A DNA stretch of 64,000 bases from Fabrea salina (taxonomy: Eukaryota; Ciliophora; Heterotrichea; Heterotrichida; Fabreidae): assembly GCA_022984795.1 (NCBI GenBank), contig JALIHJ010000058.1:62001-126000 (forward strand). Direction: 5' to 3'. Positions 53,947 through 62,947 of the stretch are shown piece after piece. The position numbers were made by a program, and so were the translations under genes. The stretch's first letter is position 1. Each line of letters starts with the position of its first letter. The notes below the pieces were generated by a model. That model was given only the letters and a program-made list of their open reading frames with translations. It was not told the origin of the DNA and ran no database searches.

Positions 53947-56900
53947 TTAACTAAGGCTTAAAAGGTCTTGTCTTAACTTTTGGAAGTTTTCTTCTGAGTT
54001 TTCAATGACTTTTTGTATGAAAGAGTTTTTGTCTCGGCAAATAAAGCTGTCTTTGTTACTTGAAGTTTGAATTTGGTTGAGGTAAAAACTCTTGTTGATG
54101 AGTAAGTCTTCTTTGTTAGGCAAGAAGTTCAGTTTATAGGTGTTTTCTGTGAGGCCCATAGGTATTTGGTTGGAAACAAAGACTTGCTCTGAAAAACTTG
54201 AAGGAGTGATGTTGTAGGTGGAGTAGAAGTCATCTAGTCTTTTTTGGAGGATTTCGATTTCAGAACTGAGAGGAACCCTAGTGCTGAAACTCAGCAGTTT
54301 CTTAGAGTACTTTTGAGCACTGCGAATGACTGACTCTTGCATTCGTTCAGAAGGCGACTCTATGTAGGTGACTGACAAAATGTTGTTTTTGGAGTCTGAG
54401 TGGAGTCTGAACAGTTGGTTGTTGTTAACAGGCAAAGAAAGGAACTCAGAAAAGTACATTTCTTCGTTAAGTCTGTGCCTTGAAAACTTGTTGTACAGCG
54501 AAAGGCACTTACTGGAAAAGTCTTCGTTTGCTAAGGATTGAAGTGACTTAACTGAGTAGTTAACTAGCTTGTCAAAAGTAAACAGTACGTAAGCTTCGTT
54601 TCCTAACAAAGAGCGGCACTTGTCTTCGAACTTAGTGTTGTCGTAGGTGCTTTTTAAAACCATGCAGACTGTTTTGAGGAAACCTAAGTATTCAGTTTCC
54701 ACTTCGTTGTTGAACAAGTAGTCTCCGTAGTCCAAAGGGCCTTTTTCTTCTTCTTTTTCAGAGCCGTTGAGTATCATCTTTACTTTCAACAAGCGTTCGT
54801 AAATGGCGTAAAAGAACCGAATGAAGCAGTAAAGAGCGTTAGAGCAGTACATTACTTGGTTGTTTTCTAACAAAGGCAAAAATGCTGAAAAGCTTTGGTC
54901 TTTACGCAGCACAATAGGGTCCTGAGCGAGTTCAGGAATGCTAAGGTTGTCGTCAGGCTCAGGTTCTGAGTTGCCTTCGTTGTCGATCCAGCGAGTGATT
55001 ATTCTGCGGGTTCTTTCTACGTCTTGTTCTTGTTGGGGGTTTTCTGGGATTTCGGTTTCTGGAATGTTTTCGAAAAACACTTCTACTTTGTGGTGGATGA
55101 TGTCTGAAGGCAGTTGGATCTTCATGAAGTCTTGGAAGAAAGAAACTACCCACTTGTTGAGTTTTTCTTTTTCTGAGATGTTTGATTTTTCTATTGCGTA
55201 CACTAAAACTCGCAAAGAATCGTGCAGCACAGGAATGCAGTTAAGCAGTAACCGGAAGTGGGGAGTGGTGCAGTGTTCTGCTAAAAAGCAGTGTGAGGGT
55301 TCTTGGTGACTAAGTTCTGAAAACTGCTCCAGCATCTTGTCTTGGAAGTCTAAAGGAACTTTGTGGCAGATTGCCACTGAAAGACCAGAGAAGCTGTTGA
55401 AGAAGTACCTTCTTTTAGAGCCTCCTAAGAACTCAAAGTCGTCAGGAATTGGTCGGGAGAGTAAGTGGGCTTTGAGTCTTTGTTTGTTTTGGTGTCTGTT
55501 GCTGAAGCGTTGTTTGGCTTCTTGTATGAAGTTTTTGGAGTTGGTCATTTTCTTTTCGTTTTGCTTAAAGTAAAAGCTTCTGTGGTCTAAGGACTTAGTA
55601 AAGTTCTTTTCAATGGTTTCGTCCCAAACTCTTTCACTTGCAGGTTTGCTTATTCTGCGCATTGACTCAAGTTTTTGCTCGACTCTGCTGATGATGACTG
55701 GGAGTGCTTTTACGGGGTTGGACTTGAGTTTTTCAGCAAACCTTTCCCAGTGTTCTGCGTAAATAGACTTGATTGGTTTCAACCTGAAGTTGTTAATGAT
55801 GCTTTCGTCAAGTTGGAAGTGTTTCTGTTGGTCAGGAGGCAACTCGAAAGCTTTGTTTTTTGCCTCCATAAGTAACTCCAGAGTGTAAGCTGTTGTTTCA
55901 ACGTTCATGTCAGTTTCATACCGTTCGTCTTCACACTTGAAAAGTGCGTCTTCAAACATGTTCTTTCTGAAGTTCTTGAAAGAAAAGTCTTCTGAGCCGT
56001 AAGGAACAGACACCCACTGGCTGTTAACTAGCTCTGGTTCTTTTGACTTCTTGATTCTGGGTCTTTGGATTTCTAAGTAACTGTGACCATGACGCTTTAC
56101 TTGCTTAGTGTCGAACTCAGAAAGCGGTCTGAAGAACCACCCTAGTTTCCTTCTGTTGCTTTCCCTTGAAGTAACTATTGTCATGAAGTTTTTGAAGTAC
56201 TCGTCAAGTTTAGTTTGCACGAAGCTTTGGAGTTCTCGGGAGTTGTCTTTGTGAAGTCTCCTGCCCTGTGCTGAGGAAGCCAAAAAGTTAAGGGGTTCAG
56301 TTGCCTTGAACAGGTCTTGGACCATTTCACTGAGTTCTTTTTTTGTAATGACGCACTCAGTGTAGAGTTCCAAGCACTGGATCACTTCTAAGTAGTAGTC
56401 AGTGTTTTCTTGGGAGTTGAGTTCCAAAACTCTTTCTAAGTCCTTGAAAAACATGACTTCGTTCTTGTTAATAGGGTCCCTTATTTCGTCGACAACAAGA
56501 GTCTCTACAGGGTAAGGCTGCACAGATATAGAAAGGGGTCTGATTTGGATTTCTTCCTCTTCTTGGCTTTCTTCATATGTTTCTGGTAGAAAAGCTTTGA
56601 AGCTCTCCATAAGTTCTGGGTACCCTTGGAGCAGTTCCCTCACAGCTGTGTTGACTTGGTCCAAACTGAGGTTTTTGTTCTGGTACAGCTTTAAAATATT
56701 CATGAACCTTTCATAAATAGTGGCGTCTTCTTTGGTTTCTTCACGGACGCGCCGCATGTACTCAATAGCTTCGTTGTACTGGGGACGGGGTTCCACCTGA
56801 ACTCGGTAGTGAGTTGGAATTAACTTATTGAATTCAGTAAGCAACTTGCGGTGTCCTCTAAACAGATCTTGGACTTTCCGACAAACAGTTTCTGTGTCCA

Positions 56901-57030
56901 TTCTTTGTTCTTTAAAAGCTTTCATGATATTTAAAAACTCGTCGTATTTGCTGCTGTTATCTCCGCACTTCGCTCTAACTAGTGTAAGGTATTTACGTGC
57001 CGCGTCAACTCTTTTTTCCATTTCTGACAT
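53947..57030 (-). CDS. SIN3: SIN3 transcriptional corepressor scaffold
   Basis: The 1027 residues have three PAH repeats. PAH1 lies at about 5-68 (YLTLVRAKCGDNSSKYDEFLNIM), PAH2 at about 85-148 (TIYERFMNILKLYQNKNLSL) and PAH3-like at about 185-250. The HDAC-interaction domain follows (about 335-425, VNSQWVSVPYGSEDFSF, CEDERYETDMNVE), then the SIN3 C-terminal domain. SIN3 bridges DNA-binding factors and histone deacetylases. Length is near that of yeast and animal homologues though compact. The order PAH-PAH-PAH-HID is diagnostic. It is tandem downstream of BolA (34-nt gap). Confidence 0.94.
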   Translation of the reverse strand: MSEMEKRVDAARKYLTLVRAKCGDNSSKYDEFLNIMKAFKEQRMDTETVCRKVQDLFRGHRKLLTEFNKLIPTHYRVQVEPRPQYNEAIEYMRRVREETKEDATIYERFMNILKLYQNKNLSLDQVNTAVRELLQGYPELMESFKAFLPETYEESQEEEEIQIRPLSISVQPYPVETLVVDEIRDPINKNEVMFFKDLERVLELNSQENTDYYLEVIQCLELYTECVITKKELSEMVQDLFKATEPLNFLASSAQGRRLHKDNSRELQSFVQTKLDEYFKNFMTIVTSRESNRRKLGWFFRPLSEFDTKQVKRHGHSYLEIQRPRIKKSKEPELVNSQWVSVPYGSEDFSFKNFRKNMFEDALFKCEDERYETDMNVETTAYTLELLMEAKNKAFELPPDQQKHFQLDESIINNFRLKPIKSIYAEHWERFAEKLKSNPVKALPVIISRVEQKLESMRRISKPASERVWDETIEKNFTKSLDHRSFYFKQNEKKMTNSKNFIQEAKQRFSNRHQNKQRLKAHLLSRPIPDDFEFLGGSKRRYFFNSFSGLSVAICHKVPLDFQDKMLEQFSELSHQEPSHCFLAEHCTTPHFRLLLNCIPVLHDSLRVLVYAIEKSNISEKEKLNKWVVSFFQDFMKIQLPSDIIHHKVEVFFENIPETEIPENPQQEQDVERTRRIITRWIDNEGNSEPEPDDNLSIPELAQDPIVLRKDQSFSAFLPLLENNQVMYCSNALYCFIRFFYAIYERLLKVKMILNGSEKEEEKGPLDYGDYLFNNEVETEYLGFLKTVCMVLKSTYDNTKFEDKCRSLLGNEAYVLFTFDKLVNYSVKSLQSLANEDFSSKCLSLYNKFSRHRLNEEMYFSEFLSLPVNNNQLFRLHSDSKNNILSVTYIESPSERMQESVIRSAQKYSKKLLSFSTRVPLSSEIEILQKRLDDFYSTYNITPSSFSEQVFVSNQIPMGLTENTYKLNFLPNKEDLLINKSFYLNQIQTSSNKDSFICRDKNSFIQKVIENSEENFQKLRQDLLSLS

Positions 57031-57064
57031 TATTATAATGATTTATATAGTTGAGATTGCATAA

Positions 57065-57397
57065 CTAAGCTTTATTGCCTCTGCAAGAAGGTGATTCAAG
57101 CACCTCTTTAGAAGTGCTCCATTCTTGAGTTGTTTTGGCAACTACAGACAGCGAATGCAGGCCTTTGCTCCACACGTCTGTTAGTTCTTTGTAAACCATC
57201 CTTTGTCTTTGGACTGGCAACTTGTCTTTGAAGCTGTCACTTACAATAACAGCCTTAAAATGAGTTTCAGAACCCTTTTTATGCATCCAGCTTTCATTGA
57301 CTATTCTGAGTTCTGCTGGGTTAAGTTTTTGCTTTAGTCTTTGTTCAATTAAAGTTTGCAGCGAAGAGAATAGCCTGCTTGGCCTTAGGGAGTTCAT
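57065..57397 (-). CDS. BolA-like protein, probably mitochondrial
   Basis: This 110-residue protein starts MNSLRPSRLFSSLQT, a good mitochondrial presequence. A BolA fold follows: IEQRLKQKLNPAELRIVNES, the loop with H at GSETHFKAVIVSDSF, and the RQRMVYKELTDVW helix with a final His (GLHSLSV). BolA proteins work with monothiol glutaredoxins in iron-sulfur cluster delivery; it fits the BOLA1 type better than BOLA2 by length and presequence. Its ATG is only 6 bp from the ATG of the divergent NAD+ synthetase gene. Confidence 0.93.
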   Translation of the reverse strand: MNSLRPSRLFSSLQTLIEQRLKQKLNPAELRIVNESWMHKKGSETHFKAVIVSDSFKDKLPVQRQRMVYKELTDVWSKGLHSLSVVAKTTQEWSTSKEVLESPSCRGNKA

Positions 57398-57403
57398 TTA
57401 TTA
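57398..57403. promoter_or_regulatory. 6-bp divergent spacer (TTATTA), BolA / NAD+ synthetase
   Basis: Six bases lie between two opposed start codons, so the junction reads CAT-TTATTA-ATG. It is the shortest divergent spacer in the window. Confidence 0.5.
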
Positions 57404-59506
57404 ATGGAACCTACGACTGTGGCTGTTTGCACACTTAACCAGTGGGCTTTGGACTTTTCGGGCAACTTAGAAAGGATCTTAGAATCCATAAAAGAGGCCA
57501 AACTCAAGCACGGCGCCAAAATCAGACTAGGCTCCGAGCTTGAGATTTGTGGGTACTCTTGTGAAGACCACTTTATTGAGCCAGAAACTATGCTGCACTC
57601 TTGGGAAGTGCTGAGTGAGCTTCTGAAGTTTACCTCGCAGTACCCCTACAACGACATGCTTTGCCAGTTCGGAATGGCAGTTAACTGCAGAGGCGTGATA
57701 TACAACTGTGGAGTGTATTCTTTCAACGGACAGCTAATTCTGATTAAGCCTAAACTTGTACTGGCAGACGACGGAAACTACAGAGAAAGTAGGTGGTTCA
57801 CTCCTTGGGTAGGTGGTCCGCAAGTTATAGACTTCACCTTGCCTCCCAACATTGCCAAAATCACAGGGCAGAAGTCTGTTTTGTTCGGAAACGCAATGGT
57901 CCGCAGCGAAGAGGGCTACTTGCTTGGGTCTGAGTGCTGTGAAGAAATGTGGGCACCTCTGCAGTCGTCCACAAGTTTGTTTTTGCAAGGAGCTCACATA
58001 GTGATGAACATGTCTGGGTCCCACTTCCACCTTAGAAAGTTAGACAGGAGAGAAGACCTTATAAAGTCAGCTACTCTTAAAACAGGCGGAGTTTACTTGT
58101 ACAGCAACAACAGAGGCTGTGACGGAAGCAGACTTTACTTTGACGGAGCTTCTATGATTGCTATGAACGGGAAAGTACTAGCAGTGGCTTCCCAGTTTTC
58201 AACTAAAGAAGTCGAAGTTACCAGTGCCACTGTTGACTTAAACGAACTAGAGTGCTTTAGAGCCCCTGCTAACTCTCGAGCTTTGCAAGCCATTGAGTCA
58301 GTTCAGTCAGGGTTCCCTATCATTAGCATTCCGAAGTTTGAGTTGCTGACTAGCAACCCTAAAGCTCTAACAATGCCTATTTTGGACAGAGTTATGCCTT
58401 CAGTTGACGAGCAGATTGCTTACGCTTCAGGGTGTTGGCTTTGGGACTACTTAAGAAGGTCGAGGGCAAATGGTTTCGTTCTTCCACTATCAGGAGGAGC
58501 TGACTCTGCAAGTTCCTTAACTATAATTGCAGTGATGTGTGAAATGGTTTGCCGAAGCCTTCAGAACGAGGAAGGGTATAACTTGGAGTGCCTTAAAGAA
58601 GAAGTGTCCAGAATAGCTGGGAATTTGCCTTCTTCAAGTAAAGAACTGATGTTTGAAATAATGAATACTGTCTACTTAGGCACTGAAAACAGCTCTGAAG
58701 AGACCAAGCAAAGAGCTAAGTTGCTAGCTGAAGAAACTGGGTCAAGGCACTTTGAGATCAACATGGACTCTGTTATCAAAAGTTGCATTTCTAACTTTAT
58801 CAAAGTGACTAAGTGCCCCAATCCTAAATTCAAGTCTCAAGGAGGAACTTACACAGAAGACTTGGCTTTGCAAAACATCCAAGCTAGAAGCCGAATGGTG
58901 ATGACTTACTTTCTAGGACAGATGTTGCCTTCTTTAACAGGCAAAAAGGGTCAATACTTGATAGTTGGTTCGGGCAACCTTGAAGAAGGCTTAACAGGTT
59001 ACATGACTAAGTACGACTGTTCAAGTGCGGATTTGAACCCCATTGGAGGGATCTCCAAAATAGACCTTAAGAACTTTTTAATGTGGGCTAGTGAGAACAA
59101 AGGCTTCTCTACGCTTGAAAAAATAGCACTGGCTGCGCCTACAGCTGAACTACAGCCTTTGGGCCTCAGTAAAACCTTCACTCAAACTGACGAAGAAGAA
59201 ATCGGGCTGACTTACATTGAAATGTCCACTTTAGGAAGGATGAGGAAGACCCAAAACCTAGGCCCACTGTACACCTTTAAGAAGCTGTGCTCCTACTGGA
59301 AACACCTTTCGAAAAAACAAATAGCTGAAAAGGTCAAAAACTTTTACAGAAGGTATGCAAGGAACAGGCACAAAATGACCGTAATTACTCCTTCTGTGCA
59401 CATTGAAAACTACAGTGCTGACGACAACCGGTACGACATGCGGCCTATCTTGTATAGAACTACCTGGGACTGCCAGTTCCAAGAAATAGATAGACTGGCT
59501 AATTAG
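57404..59506 (+). CDS. NADSYN1: Glutamine-dependent NAD+ synthetase
   Basis: The 700 residues have the two-domain plan of eukaryotic NADSYN1/Qns1. A nitrilase-type glutaminase (about 1-290) has a candidate Glu at SELEICGY, Lys at IKPKLVLADDGNYRE, and Cys in SECCEEMWAP followed by NMSGSHFHLRK. An ammonia-dependent synthetase follows with the PP-loop PLSGGADSASS, LIVGSGNLEEGLTGY and RRYARNRHKMTVITPS. It makes NAD+ from deamido-NAD with glutamine as ammonia donor. All catalytic residues appear intact. Confidence 0.97.
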   Translation: MEPTTVAVCTLNQWALDFSGNLERILESIKEAKLKHGAKIRLGSELEICGYSCEDHFIEPETMLHSWEVLSELLKFTSQYPYNDMLCQFGMAVNCRGVIYNCGVYSFNGQLILIKPKLVLADDGNYRESRWFTPWVGGPQVIDFTLPPNIAKITGQKSVLFGNAMVRSEEGYLLGSECCEEMWAPLQSSTSLFLQGAHIVMNMSGSHFHLRKLDRREDLIKSATLKTGGVYLYSNNRGCDGSRLYFDGASMIAMNGKVLAVASQFSTKEVEVTSATVDLNELECFRAPANSRALQAIESVQSGFPIISIPKFELLTSNPKALTMPILDRVMPSVDEQIAYASGCWLWDYLRRSRANGFVLPLSGGADSASSLTIIAVMCEMVCRSLQNEEGYNLECLKEEVSRIAGNLPSSSKELMFEIMNTVYLGTENSSEETKQRAKLLAEETGSRHFEINMDSVIKSCISNFIKVTKCPNPKFKSQGGTYTEDLALQNIQARSRMVMTYFLGQMLPSLTGKKGQYLIVGSGNLEEGLTGYMTKYDCSSADLNPIGGISKIDLKNFLMWASENKGFSTLEKIALAAPTAELQPLGLSKTFTQTDEEEIGLTYIEMSTLGRMRKTQNLGPLYTFKKLCSYWKHLSKKQIAEKVKNFYRRYARNRHKMTVITPSVHIENYSADDNRYDMRPILYRTTWDCQFQEIDRLAN

Positions 59507-59543
59507 CAGTAATTTGATAAGTAACTCTAATTATTATTACTAG

Positions 59544-62500
59544 ATGGAGCACAGTGACACTGAAAGCTCAAACCATTCGTATTATGAAAACCAAGAAACA
59601 AAGCAAACCTGGAAAAAAACTTCAAGAGTCTTACTTAACTACTTGGCATCAGACATCCAGAAAAAGCCAAGGTCGTTCCAAATAGGCTTGTTTTCGATAT
59701 TTGTGGTAGTAGGATTTTTAAGCCTTTTGTTTAACATGCTTTTGTCCACCCCAGTGGTGTACTTAAAACTCTCAGAGGACGAGCAAGGCGAAGCTGACAT
59801 ACGCTTAGTTCCAGAGCCTTCGAGTTTTCCACAAAACTCAAACAACACCCAGTCAGAAACAACCGAACTGCTTAACTTCTACAGAATCCAAGAAGCACTT
59901 GGAAACCTAACTGAAGTAGAAGGAGTAGCTCCTAGGTGGATACTTCCAGGCTACGTGTACACTGAAGAGTCCGAAGTCAACACTACAGCTTTCCTTGTAA
60001 TGGCTGACACACTTTTAGAACGCAACATAGGCTTAGGAAGGAACTTCAACCAAAGAGTACTGGGTTACGGAGAAGCAATAGTGACTTCTTCGATTCTAAG
60101 GGTCTTAGGACTGGAGGAGTTCCAAGGAAAGCAACTTTTCCTTTACATGAACATTGCTAAAAGCTTGCGCCAATCAGGAGTAACAGGGAGCCAAAATCAA
60201 ACAGACGAAGAAGCAGTGAGGAGCTTTTTAAACTACTTTGGCGTGTTGGACGGAATTGGAGACGTGACTTTTACCTCTGAACAGATTGAAGAGAACTTTG
60301 ACACAGGGGGACTGCCTGTGCCAGACTTAACTCTTAAAAGTGAAGACGCCAAAGACTTAGTAGTGGAGTCTTTCCTGGAAGTTAACCAGATGGAACTCCC
60401 TTTCAGTATAGTTAGCCCTGTTGAGGAACCTAAAGGCAAGTGGCCTAAGAGTTTAGGAAACGTTGTCTTTGTAGACGCTAACTATGTGCAAAAACAACTG
60501 TTTAAAGCGGTGGAGGAGTCTTTGTACAACCAACTCAGTTGGCTAGGTGACGACCAAGTCATTAAAAACGTTACTGATCCTTTGGAAGAAATTGACTTGT
60601 TTGAGTATGCTTTAAACGCCAACATCATGCTTAAAGACAGAGTCCAAATTTACACTTCGAGTGTGGAAACTATGAAGCTAAAACTCACCAGAATCACAAA
60701 CAAAATCTACAAAAACTTAGGCCTTGGGCACCCTTCCAGACCCGAAATTTTGCTTGCAAACCAGATAGAAAGTTCCCAGGTCATGGTAGCTTACCTAAGC
60801 AACATATTTATGGCAGTTTTATTGTTTTTAGGCATTTTGTCAGTTCTTTTGGTGTATTCACTGATGATGGGCAACGTGGATGAAAAAACTTACGAACTAG
60901 GAATGCTAAGGGCCTTAGGTTTAAGGCACAGGGACCTCAGAGTGCTTTTGGTAGTTCAGGCTGTTGTTTTTTCAGTGGTAGGCTTTGCTTTAGGGATCTA
61001 CTTGAGTTTTGTGTTAAATGTGGCTTACGAGTTTGTGCTTGCATGGTTTACAGGGCTGCCTGTACAAGCTTCTTTACAAGGAGCTTCAGTTGGCATGGGA
61101 ATTCTTACAGGTACTTTGATTCCCTTAGCTTCAGTGTACATTCCAATTAAAAGGGCACTTTCTAAAGCAATTACTGATTCTTTAGACGCTTACCACAGAG
61201 TAGTTTCTGACGTGAGTGTTAAAATTCTCAAGTTAAAAAAGCTAGGACTATCGCCTCCTTGCTTAGTAGCTGCAGTTTTGTTGTCTGTTCTGGGGTTCCT
61301 TACTTACTACTTAGTTCCACTTACCTTCCAGTTAGAAGAATTTGAGCTGTTTTTGTACCTGATGAACGCAATACTACTTTTAACTATTTTGGGGTTTGCT
61401 TTTCTAGTTCAACTGATTCAGCCTAAACTGGAAAAGCTTATTGCTAAAACTGTTTTAAGTAACTTTGACCAAAACCTTAAAAAGATTGTTACTAAGAACC
61501 TAAAAGGCCACTTAAGACGCAACTGGAAAACTTCGCTGATGTTTTGTATGGCACTGAGCTTTGTTATCTTTTCAGGAGTGAGTTTCAACTTGCAGGGCTC
61601 GGTTGCCAAAAAAACCCTTCAAGTTGCTTTAGGAGGGGACATCTACGTCACAACTACCAACGAAGAAGGACTCCCTGAAGCAAGCATTCGGGACTGGATC
61701 CAAAATGTGTACATCCCTGAGAACGCCGGAAACATTCAAGCCTACACCTTTCTGACTTATAACATGAAAGACATGCCTGACATAGACTATGTGCTTTTTT
61801 CCAACAACTGCGGTTACCCTTCAGTTTCAACTAGTGTTTTTGGAGTTGAAAAGAACTACTTAGAAGCTGTTGACCAAGAATTTTACATGCCTACGGAGTT
61901 CTCTGAGTCACTCAGTTATCCAGAACTAGAAAGTGGCAAAGTAGACCTTGTACACGGACTTTACGAAGACGGAAACTTGCAGTCTTACGAAGGAAAGGGG
62001 GACTACTACCAAGTACTAACCGGAAACGCGCCTGGAATCCAGAGAAACATAACCTCTTCAGACATGTTGCCTGTGAAAGCACTCATTGAAGAAGGAGTAA
62101 GAGAACCCATGTCTTTGAGCTCTAACACACCTATTAGTTTCAGAGTGTTTTACGACTCCTATAACAGGTACGCACTGTTCCGAGGCGTCATCCGAGGCAT
62201 GGCCCAAAAAGTCCCAGGGTTCTCCTTTTCAGGGTACAGACAAGCGAAGAATTCCCACACTGCTTTGGTTTCTATTCCTCAGTACCAACAAATGCTGGAA
62301 GCAGTGTACACAAACAAGTGGCCTGAAAACCTACCTAAAGAACCTAAAAAAGAATCACTAATAGTTAAAACTAGCCCATCCCTCACCAAAGAAGACAGAG
62401 AAATCTTAGCTAACGGAATCCGCACTTTTCTGACTTCAGAAGGAACCAGAATTTTAGACACAAAAACTTTGAAAGAAAGCGCAGAACTCACTGTGGTAGT

Positions 62501-62909
62501 TAGTGAGATGCTGTTTATACTGGTAGGGTGTATAGCGTTTGTGCTAGCTTTCTTTTTGTTGTGGAGTGCGTTCACTGCTAACGTTGAAGAGAACTCTTGG
62601 GAGTACGGAGTGCTTAGGGCTGTAGGACTTAACTCGAACCAGTGCGTGAAGTTGTACATATACGAAGCTGTTAGTATTACACTAGCAGCCGCTTTGCTTG
62701 GAACTGTGGTTGGAGTAGTAGTGGCAGTTCTGCTTAGTGTGCAGTTCAATATGCTTGTTGAACTGCCTTTTGACTTTGAGTTTCCTTGGTTAATGTTTTG
62801 TTTGATGCTTGTGTTTGCAGTAACTACTTCTGTACTAGGTAGTTACTTGCCAGCTAAAAACATGGAAAAGCACCAAATAGAGTATATTTTAAAAGGAATT
62901 AAACTGTAA
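59544..62909 (+). CDS. FtsX/MacB-type permease-fold membrane protein (two FtsX domains)
   Basis: This 1121-residue protein has an N-terminal membrane helix (about 50-75) followed by a large extracytosolic region. A first FtsX block of three or four helices begins near 412 (YLSNIFMAVLLFLGILSVLLVY, ELGMLRALGLRHRDLRV). Further helices lie near 580-630 and 675. A second large extracytosolic region follows, then a C-terminal FtsX block near 985-1110 (WEYGVLRAVGLNSNQCVKLY). The repeated (E/W)xGxLRALGL segments are the FtsX coupling motif that would contact an ABC ATPase. No ATPase is encoded next to it, so the partner must lie elsewhere. Such duplicated FtsX proteins are known in protists, with unknown role. 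Confidence 0.87.
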   Translation: MEHSDTESSNHSYYENQETKQTWKKTSRVLLNYLASDIQKKPRSFQIGLFSIFVVVGFLSLLFNMLLSTPVVYLKLSEDEQGEADIRLVPEPSSFPQNSNNTQSETTELLNFYRIQEALGNLTEVEGVAPRWILPGYVYTEESEVNTTAFLVMADTLLERNIGLGRNFNQRVLGYGEAIVTSSILRVLGLEEFQGKQLFLYMNIAKSLRQSGVTGSQNQTDEEAVRSFLNYFGVLDGIGDVTFTSEQIEENFDTGGLPVPDLTLKSEDAKDLVVESFLEVNQMELPFSIVSPVEEPKGKWPKSLGNVVFVDANYVQKQLFKAVEESLYNQLSWLGDDQVIKNVTDPLEEIDLFEYALNANIMLKDRVQIYTSSVETMKLKLTRITNKIYKNLGLGHPSRPEILLANQIESSQVMVAYLSNIFMAVLLFLGILSVLLVYSLMMGNVDEKTYELGMLRALGLRHRDLRVLLVVQAVVFSVVGFALGIYLSFVLNVAYEFVLAWFTGLPVQASLQGASVGMGILTGTLIPLASVYIPIKRALSKAITDSLDAYHRVVSDVSVKILKLKKLGLSPPCLVAAVLLSVLGFLTYYLVPLTFQLEEFELFLYLMNAILLLTILGFAFLVQLIQPKLEKLIAKTVLSNFDQNLKKIVTKNLKGHLRRNWKTSLMFCMALSFVIFSGVSFNLQGSVAKKTLQVALGGDIYVTTTNEEGLPEASIRDWIQNVYIPENAGNIQAYTFLTYNMKDMPDIDYVLFSNNCGYPSVSTSVFGVEKNYLEAVDQEFYMPTEFSESLSYPELESGKVDLVHGLYEDGNLQSYEGKGDYYQVLTGNAPGIQRNITSSDMLPVKALIEEGVREPMSLSSNTPISFRVFYDSYNRYALFRGVIRGMAQKVPGFSFSGYRQAKNSHTALVSIPQYQQMLEAVYTNKWPENLPKEPKKESLIVKTSPSLTKEDREILANGIRTFLTSEGTRILDTKTLKESAELTVVVSEMLFILVGCIAFVLAFFLLWSAFTANVEENSWEYGVLRAVGLNSNQCVKLYIYEAVSITLAAALLGTVVGVVVAVLLSVQFNMLVELPFDFEFPWLMFCLMLVFAVTTSVLGSYLPAKNMEKHQIEYILKGIKL

Positions 62910-62947
62910 CTAAATAACACACTTACTGTTTGAGTAGCAGAATAAAG

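Noticed and set aside
54938-55573. Plus-strand open frames inside the SIN3 gene
   Set aside because: They are antisense shadows of a well identified gene and carry no family features.
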